Of a stretch of DNA of 64,000 bases, positions 56,390 through 64,000 are shown one piece after another. The stretch's first letter is position 1; each line of letters starts with the position of its first letter. The notes under the pieces are model-generated. The model did no database searches. It saw nothing but the letters and a program-made list of their open reading frames with translations, and was not told where the DNA came from. Made by a program: the position numbers and the translations under genes. This DNA is from Corylus avellana (lineage: Eukaryota > Streptophyta > Magnoliopsida > Fagales > Betulaceae). The stretch is from assembly GCF_901000735.1 (NCBI RefSeq), contig NC_081550.1:8144209-8208208 (forward strand). The letters run 5' to 3'.

Positions 56390-57260
56390 GAGGGGATAAG
56401 TGGTGGCAGAGCTAATCATGAAGTTGAAGGGCCTGAAAACCTTGGATCAAGACATTCACTTTGCACATTCAAAAAATACTAATCCATTGTATCATCATGT
56501 GGCAGTTTAAAAGCTTTCATTGTGTAGACGCAACCCTCAGCCCTTGGTTAGGAATAATCGTCATGCCTAAATGAAATCGCTTCCCACTCAGCGACACAAT
56601 CATAAGCACAGAGTCAGGGTCATGAACAACCAACCAGCGGGAAGAGCTAATCATAAAGTTGATGGGCCCAAAAATACCCTGGTTCAAGAGGTTCGAACGG
56701 GTGTTCAATTTGTTCATTTCACTGGCATGGAAGAGTCAAACACTCAATCAACTAATCATGAAGTTGAACTGCCCGAAAATACCTTGGATTAGAAGGTTCA
56801 ATCAACCCATGCAAAAAATATTGAGCCATTGCAACATCACACAGCTATTCAAAAGTTGTCATTGCCCAAATGCAACCCTTAACACTTGATCAGAAATAAC
56901 CAACATGCTTAAGTGTTGTTGCTTCCAAGTCAGCAATGCAACCGTAGGTGCAGGTGCAGGGTTAGGGTCAGGAATGACCAGCCAACGAGAAGAGATAATT
57001 ATAGAGTTGAACAACTTGAAAATACCCTGGATCAAGAGGTTCTAAGGAGTGTCTAATTTGTTCATTCTTCTCCATCAACTTTTGTCATGAAAAGAGGCAT
57101 AGATACCATGGTAACAATTGAAGATTAGGTTCCAAACTCTAGTCAACCTAGATGAGTCAAATGCAAAATGAGCCAATGCAAAAAATGGGAGAAGTGGTGG
57201 CAGAGCTAATCATAAAGTTGAAGGGAATGAAAATACCTAGGATCAAGAGGTTTAGAAAGA
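56390..57260. repeat. Diverged direct repeats of about 200-240 bp
   Basis: Five copies of a unit with GAGCTAATCATGAAGTTGAA and CTTGGATCAAGAGGTT-like motifs start near 56407, 56645, 56752, 56990 and 57195. No protein family recognised. It lies 3' of the copia RNase H relic on the minus strand. Confidence 0.7.
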
Positions 57261-57309
57261 TGTCAAATTTGTCAATCTACTCCTTCAACTTTGTTGAGGC
57301 TCCTTATCA

Positions 57310-57900
57310 TCAATTGCTCAAATAGGTTCAATCAACACATTTGCAATTAGATCTTTGTTAAATAAAAATTTAACAACCAATGCTTTCTTAACTACAAGAT
57401 CTTTGACAAAGTGGTAGTCAATCTCTATGTGGTTTGTTCTAGCATAATACTCTAGATTGGAGGAGATAAGTAGCTCCTATATAATCACAGTAAATGAACG
57501 AAGCAGAATGCATAAAGATTCCAATATCACAAAATAGAAATTGAACCCACAAGATCAACCATTATTGCATTAGCAATGGCTTTGTACTTAGCTTCGGTAT
57601 TGGAGCAGGAGACAATAGGTTGCCTTTTAGAACTCCATGACATGAGATTTATTCTAAGAAAAATACAGTAACCATATGTGAATTTTCTGTCATTAAGGAC
57701 TCAACCCAATCTATATCCAAATAAGCATAAAATTGGGAGGATGAACACTTTTTAATCAACAACTCAAAGTCTAATGATTATTTAAGGTACCATAGGATCC
57801 TTTCACAACAATCCAATGGACATCCTCACGGTTTGTGCATAAACTAGGAGACTTACTAACCGCAAACCCTATATCTAGTCGATTGAGTGATAAATATTGA
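57310..57900 (-). pseudogene. Ty1/copia RNase H relic
   Basis: Minus-strand fragments: NREDVHWIVVKG near 57810-57845, SRKQP-equivalent sequence with TEAKYKAIANAI near 57570-57620, and YYARTNHIEIDYHFVKD near 57400-57460, followed by LVVKKALV. These are the copia RNase H to C-terminus landmarks. Many stops and frameshifts. The same relic reappears at 61605-62195. Confidence 0.8.
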
Positions 57901-58153
57901 AGAGAATCATTGTTTGTGTTAGGTTTTTGACATTGGCCTTATTTGACGCAGAAAACTTTGCTTGTAACCCTTATCATCTTCCTCAAGTGTTAAGGTGAAC
58001 AATGTAAGTGAAAAGAGATTTTTTGGTGTTTCTAGTTAGATGGGTGTCAAGACGAGCTAATGACAGGCCTTAGTGAAGAGCTCACGACTTTCTCGTCAAA
58101 TGGGCATCAGGACTAGCTCATGACGAGACTTAATGAAAAGTTCTCGGCTTTCT

Positions 58154-58253
58154 NNNNNNNNNNNNNNNNNNNNNNNNNNNNNNNNNNNNNNNNNNNNNNN
58201 NNNNNNNNNNNNNNNNNNNNNNNNNNNNNNNNNNNNNNNNNNNNNNNNNNNNN
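58154..58253. other. Assembly gap of 100 N
   Basis: Exactly 100 Ns, the conventional size for a gap of unknown length. The sequence left of the gap is the end, and the sequence right of the gap is the start, of the same 4195-bp block. Confidence 0.99.
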
Positions 58254-61200
58254 CAAAATCAATCGCACATCCACAGCACAAAAATTTGTTGACGAAGTGA
58301 AAAACCCATTAAACAAATCGAAGGAAAAAACAACTCCAGGACAGCCAAACTTGGAAAATCACTATACGAGAAACCAGATTACAAACAATAAAAAACACTT
58401 ACAACTCTACAAGGCTTTAGGCTCTGTAAGACAACAAGCTTCGTATTTGCCTCCTAGTTGATCATCATCAAGGAGAGCATCCCTTACCGATCTACTGGTA
58501 GACTTCTTTGCGGTTAAAGGATATGTAAGGTATGGTTTGAAATCACAAACAAAAATACCCAAGTAAGAGAAAGCACAAAACTTTTTAAGAATCCTTACTT
58601 GGTACAACCAACTACAAATGGTATCACCTTTATGAGGAAAAGCTCGTAAACGTCTTCATCAAGAACCTCAAACTCTCATGAATGTAAATGGAAAGGTTCA
58701 AAGAGTTTTGAAATAAAGACGGGTATTTATAGCACTATAGCTTTTTGTTATTCAAGTCTTAATAGGATCCAACTCATATTCTAACGGGAAGAGCAAAATA
58801 TCGCAGATCTAATGTTTCGTAAACTTCTCGTTATAACGGGAGTTAATTCTCATTAAGATGTAAAGAGTAAAATAAACAAGATCTAAATACCCATCATAAC
58901 GGTCATCCAACAAAACACCAATCGGGGAAGGCATAAACATCTCATCATATTCACGTTTTGATAGGCCATCCAACGAGGAAGGCCAAGAACAACTCATCAC
59001 ATCTTGTCACGTCCACATTCTGACGTGCTATCCAATAGGGAAGGCCTAGAGCAACTATTGATATCCCGCCACGTCCGCATTCTGCCACCCATCTAACGAG
59101 GAGGTCCGAGAGCAACTCTGTATGTCCCGTTACTTGCCCATTCTTCCATCCATTCAATGGGGAAGTCCATGAGCAACTTTGTATGTCCAGTTACCTGCCC
59201 ATTCTTACACCCATCCAACGGGGAGGTCAGAGAGCAACTTTTATGCCCATCCAACGGAAAAAGTATAGAACACTTATAAAACATCTAATCTTCACCCATA
59301 CATTTGGGAAAGGAAATGAAAATACAAACAAATGTTTTGATCATTGAAAAAGGCCAAAATAAACCTAACATAATCAAAATTTCGATTTACATTTTCTATC
59401 ATCATAACTTGATCTTATTCAAGAATACTTGATATCAAAAATCCGAGATGAGCCTGTTCCCAAGTTTGGGAGAAATTTTTTCAAGATTTAGTTATAGTGG
59501 AAGACCTCTATGTTCGTATTAGAGAGATTTTCCAAAAACAACCTGTTCCAATTCCTCAAATGTGTGATAGGCTGTATTTTTTTATCTGAAAAATGCAAAG
59601 TAATAACTAGATACATCTGGGTTTTGGTCAAAGAAAAAATAATCGCCTCTAATGGTTGATGAGAAAAATTACGGTACTGCCACATTGTATGAGCAACTAG
59701 ATGAAGGAGACACTACTTGAATAATGAATGTGTTGGAGGCAAGAAAGATAATTAGGCTTGAGTATCGGTCAAAACGGTCCGGTTTTGGCTCTTATCGATT
59801 ATTAACCGATAATTTTGGGTTAAACAGTTTATTAACCGATACCGGACCAATAAGAATTTTAACCAAAATTATCGGTTATAACGGTACACAGTTAAACGGT
59901 TCGATTAACCGGTTTAACCGTGGGCTTTATATTGATTTATTTTGTTAGGCAAAAAATGAGTTCTTTTTACTTTTGAGAGCCCAAATACTTTTTTTTTGGA
60001 CCCAATTATTTGTTTTTTGGCTGAAAATTGAAGCTTTTTTATATTGATCCACCACAACTTTTTTTATTATTATAAAATACATTTTTCCAAAGCAAATGGA
60101 CTAATTAACATAATGAATGCTAATTAGACTAACTAGTTAATGAAAAGTGCTTTCACCAAAGGCAAAGAAATCCAATTCTTTGGCATCCCTACTTAACGGT
60201 TTATATCGGTTAAACGGTTAACTGATATGAAATTTCTAACTGGACCGAACTGGACCAATAAGCATACCGAAACAAAAAATGTAACCGATAAGGATATCGG
60301 TATATCGGTTCCAGTTAATATCGGTTTGGTCGAAACCGATACACGGCCGGTGATCGGTAACCGGTTAATCTGCCCACCCTTAAAGATCATGGTCATTCTA
60401 CTAGGGTCACAACAAAAATTTGATATACGTTCAGATTTTATATATTTTATATTTACGTTTTTGTTATTTATTTATCTTACTAATTTGATACTAAATAAGA
60501 TCTCTTCTTCATTTCAAACAGATGGACATGTATATAATACAAATGTACAATACATCAACCACAAACTCGTCCTCGTTTAATCTATCTTTAACAGTAAAGT
60601 AACAAACGATGGCAAAGGAAGAATAAACAGAGCTAGAGAAGTAGAAGTAGCTGGCGGTGGAAAAGGAGATAGAGGCAAATAAGAGAGGGGATAAGTGGTG
60701 GCAGAGCTAATCATGAAGTTGAAGGGCCTGAAAACCTTGGATCAAGACATTCACTTTGCACATTCAAAAAATACTAATCCATTGTATCATCATGTGGCAG
60801 TTTAAAAGCTTTCATTGTGTAGACGCAACCCTCAGCCCTTGGTTAGGAATAATCGTCATGCCTAAATGAAATCGCTTCCCACTCAGCGACACAATCATAA
60901 GCACAGAGTCAGGGTCATGAACAACCAACCAGCGGGAAGAGCTAATCATAAAGTTGATGGGCCCAAAAATACCCTGGTTCAAGAGGTTCGAACGGGTGTT
61001 CAATTTGTTCATTTCACTGGCATGGAAGAGTCAAACACTCAATCAACTAATCATGAAGTTGAACTGCCCGAAAATACCTTGGATTAGAAGGTTCAATCAA
61101 CCCATGCAAAAAATATTGAGCCATTGCAACATCACACAGCTATTCAAAAGTTGTCATTGCCCAAATGCAACCCTTAACACTTGATCAGAAATAACCAACA

Positions 61201-62448
61201 TGCTTAAGTGTTGTTGCTTCCAAGTCAGCAATGCAACCGTAGGTGCAGGTGCAGGGTTAGGGTCAGGAATGACCAGCCAACGAGAAGAGATAATTATAGA
61301 GTTGAACAACTTGAAAATACCCTGGATCAAGAGGTTCTAAGGAGTGTCTAATTTGTTCATTCTTCTCCATCAACTTTTGTCATGAAAAGAGGCATAGATA
61401 CCATGGTAACAATTGAAGATTAGGTTCCAAACTCTAGTCAACCTAGATGAGTCAAATGCAAAATGAGCCAATGCAAAAAATGGGAGAAGTGGTGGCAGAG
61501 CTAATCATAAAGTTGAAGGGAATGAAAATACCTAGGATCAAGAGGTTTAGAAAGATGTCAAATTTGTCAATCTACTCCTTCAACTTTGTTGAGGCTCCTT
61601 ATCATCAATTGCTCAAATAGGTTCAATCAACACATTTGCAATTAGATCTTTGTTAAATAAAAATTTAACAACCAATGCTTTCTTAACTACAAGATCTTTG
61701 ACAAAGTGGTAGTCAATCTCTATGTGGTTTGTTCTAGCATAATACTCTAGATTGGAGGAGATAAGTAGCTCCTATATAATCACAGTAAATGAACGAAGCA
61801 GAATGCATAAAGATTCCAATATCACAAAATAGAAATTGAACCCACAAGATCAACCATTATTGCATTAGCAATGGCTTTGTACTTAGCTTCGGTATTGGAG
61901 CAGGAGACAATAGGTTGCCTTTTAGAACTCCATGACATGAGATTTATTCTAAGAAAAATACAGTAACCATATGTGAATTTTCTGTCATTAAGGACTCAAC
62001 CCAATCTATATCCAAATAAGCATAAAATTGGGAGGATGAACACTTTTTAATCAACAACTCAAAGTCTAATGATTATTTAAGGTACCATAGGATCCTTTCA
62101 CAACAATCCAATGGACATCCTCACGGTTTGTGCATAAACTAGGAGACTTACTAACCGCAAACCCTATATCTAGTCGATTGAGTGATAAATATTGAAGAGA
62201 ATCATTGTTTGTGTTAGGTTTTTGACATTGGCCTTATTTGACGCAGAAAACTTTGCTTGTAACCCTTATCATCTTCCTCAAGTGTTAAGGTGAACAATGT
62301 AAGTGAAAAGAGATTTTTTGGTGTTTCTAGTTAGATGGGTGTCAAGACGAGCTAATGACAGGCCTTAGTGAAGAGCTCACGACTTTCTCGTCAAATGGGC
62401 ATCAGGACTAGCTCATGACGAGACTTAATGAAAAGTTCTCGGCTTTCT
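58254..62448. repeat. Second identical 4195-bp block, probable false duplication
   Basis: Identical to 53959-58153. Contents repeat those listed there: LTR part 58254-59370, hAT MITE 59753-60382, direct repeats about 60685-61555, copia RNase H relic 61605-62195, LTR start 62212. It should probably be counted once. Confidence 0.95.
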
Positions 62449-63050
62449 CGTCAAATGAGCGTCAAGATGGGCTCATGACCGTACTCAGTGAAGAGCTTCT
62501 AACTTTCTCATCAGATGGGGGTCAAGACGGGTTCATGACAAGACTCTATGATTTTCTCTCTATCAACCCCATTGGATGGGGTGCAAAAAGTTGACGTGAC
62601 GGGACTAAGTTGTTGCTCCTTGTCAACCCCATTGGATGGGGTGTTAGAACGTGGACGTGACAGGAATGCACAAGTTTTACTCTCCACGTCATGATGCGAT
62701 TCATTTCCCGTTAAGACGTGAAGAAGGATTTTGTTCTCCGTTGGATGCCTGTCAAGACGTGAGGTATAGTTTCCTTGGTAACTTGATTTTCTTCCATGAT
62801 TTATCTCCTCATTGCTCTTGAAAAAGCATTAGACATGTTTACGGAAAATGTTCTGCAATGTTTCGGTACCTAAACATCACCTGGACATTACTTGGGCATC
62901 ACTTGGAAGTGATTGGGTCACTTAGGATTGTTTTCCCATCAGATGGGCATCATAACGCGCTCTTGATGTGCTGGCAGTAAGTGAGTTTGCTTTATCCAAG
63001 TGCTCCTTTTCTAAGACACCTTCTAATGATTTGATCAGGGCAGAATTTGA
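62212..63050 (+). repeat. LTR-like sequence with 60-bp tandem array
   Basis: Starts TGTTAGGTTTTTGACATTGG at 62212 (also 57917), like a copia LTR. Four units of 60 bp between about 62327 and 62565 contain TCGTCAAATGGGCATCA and CTCATGACGAGACT. Further CCCCATTGGATGGGGTG copies lie at 62576 and 62626. The right end was not resolved. It resembles the LTR at 53751-55075 in having such arrays. Confidence 0.6.
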
Positions 63051-63059
63051 ATATATAAG

Positions 63060-64000
63060 GGTCATCCCAATGGTAATGTCTACATATAGACATCAACCTC
63101 TTCCTTTCTTGACTAGACATACCTAGAGGAAAAACCTTGGCAGTTATATAATTAACAATATCTGCATACCATGGAAGTTAGACCTCAACTGTAAACAACT
63201 ACTCATCTGAAAAATTTTCATTCAATGGAAGCTCATCTCCTTCTTCCTCATTAAGTGGCCTAGATAGGTGACCTACCACCACATTCTCACTGCCCTTCTT
63301 TGTCTCTAATCTCAAGGTCAAACTCTTGTAGTAGTAATACTCATCTGATCAATCTAGGCTTTGCATCTTTCATAGCAAACAAATATCTCAAAGTAGCATG
63401 ATCAGTGAATACAATAACCTTAAAACCAATCAGGTATGATCTAAACTTCTCCAAAGCAAATATGACAGCTAATAATTCTTTTTCAGTAGTAGAATAATTT
63501 AGCTGAGCCTCATTCAATGTTCTAGAAGCATAATAAATGCATGAGGTACCTTATTGATTCTTTGACCTAAGATAGGTCCCAAGGCAATGTCATTGGCATC
63601 ACACATGAGCTCAAATGATAGATTCCAATTAGGTGCCATCATTATTGGTGCAGATATGAGCAGCTTTTTTAGTGTGTTGAAAGCAGTCATGCATTCTTCA
63701 GTCCATTCAAACTTGGCCTCCTTGCCTAGCAATGCACAAGGGGTCTAGAGATCTTGGAGAAATCCTTGATGAACCTTCTATAAAACCCGACATGTCCAAG
63801 AAAACTTCCCACCCCCTTCACTGTCATAGGAGGGGGAAGTTTAGAGATGATATCAATCTTGGCCTTATCTACCTCAATGCCTTTGCTGGAAATAGAATGA
63901 CCCAGCACATTGCCTTATTGAATCATGAAGTGGCATTTTTTCCAATTGAGCACTAAGTTGCATTTTTCACATCTCTTGAGGACACTCTTCAGATGATTGA
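63060..64000 (-). pseudogene. Athila-clade Ty3/gypsy reverse transcriptase / RNase H, broken
   Basis: Minus strand, running in from the right edge: LGHSISSKGIEVDKAKIDII and GSFLGHVGFYRRFIKDFSKI (63730-63908), KFEWTEECMTAFNTLK and LMCDANDIALGPILGQ (63514-63732), then degenerate RNase H sequence and a PWYADIVNY-type motif near 63150-63180. Residues correspond to the RT thumb, connection and early RNase H; the RT palm would be outside the window. Multiple stops. It may be the right-hand part of a larger gypsy element. Confidence 0.85.

Larger units (their letters stand above)
53959..58153. repeat. First of two identical 4195-bp blocks flanking the gap
   Basis: Identical to 58254-62448 at a constant offset of 4295, including all encoded peptides compared. 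The block contains most of the copia LTR, a hAT MITE, repeats, a copia RNase H relic and the start of another LTR. It ends at the N gap. Confidence 0.95.

Noticed and set aside
56571..56889. Two overlapping plus-strand frames (73 and 76 codons) as genes
   Set aside because: They fall in diverged direct repeats next to a copia relic, overlap each other in different frames and have no recognisable domain.
62327..62565. Regular 60-bp repeats as a CRISPR-like array
   Set aside because: The units are contiguous imperfect tandem copies without unique spacers, in a plant LTR.

Overview
This window is nuclear DNA from a flowering plant, most likely a woody eudicot. The evidence is a six-exon YABBY transcription factor gene, an endogenous florendovirus-like pararetrovirus, plant L1-type LINEs with a C-terminal RNase H, Athila-like and chromodomain Ty3/gypsy elements, Ty1/copia remnants, AT-rich intergenic DNA and many MITEs. 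I cannot name the species from sequence alone. Only two loci look like intact host genes: a YABBY2-type gene on the minus strand (13684-19949) and a single-exon gene for a small secreted cysteine-rich protein on the plus strand (31258-31761). No RNA gene, CRISPR array or operon is visible.

Layout. 1-9560: a degenerate LINE, entering from outside the window, split by a non-autonomous Athila-like LTR element (1409-7541). 9561-13680: mostly featureless AT-rich DNA with a copia RNase H remnant. 13684-20450: the YABBY2 gene, with seven GA/CT tracts in its promoter/5' UTR, introns and 3' flank. 20450-25450: intergenic DNA with a palindromic MITE, then a florendovirus-like fragment interrupted by a 1-kb Mutator-like element with a perfect 9-bp target duplication.

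26515-53925: an old tandem segmental duplication. Copy 1 is about 26515-37951 and copy 2 about 37952-53925. Each copy took up different transposons afterwards, so each preserves empty sites for insertions in the other. Insertions private to one copy include a solo LTR, hAT and Mutator MITEs, SINEs, and a 5.2-kb Mutator-like element that holds a chromovirus that in turn holds a solo LTR. The cysteine-rich gene is intact in copy 1 and broken in copy 2.

53959-62448: two identical 4195-bp blocks either side of a 100-N gap. This is best read as an unmerged contig overlap, so the second block is probably an assembly artefact. 62212-64000: an LTR-like sequence with a 60-bp tandem array, then a broken Athila-type reverse transcriptase on the minus strand.

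The genes do not form a pathway. The YABBY2 gene would act in lateral-organ and leaf-blade development, and the cysteine-rich protein has no assigned role. The main content of the window is its layered transposon history, datable by nesting, target duplications and empty sites. I found no clearly new biological system. The least explained features are clusters of short element-specific palindromes in several LTR-like or MULE sequences, a possible captured gene fragment inside the 5.2-kb MULE, and a long near-perfect foldback at 28991-29209.
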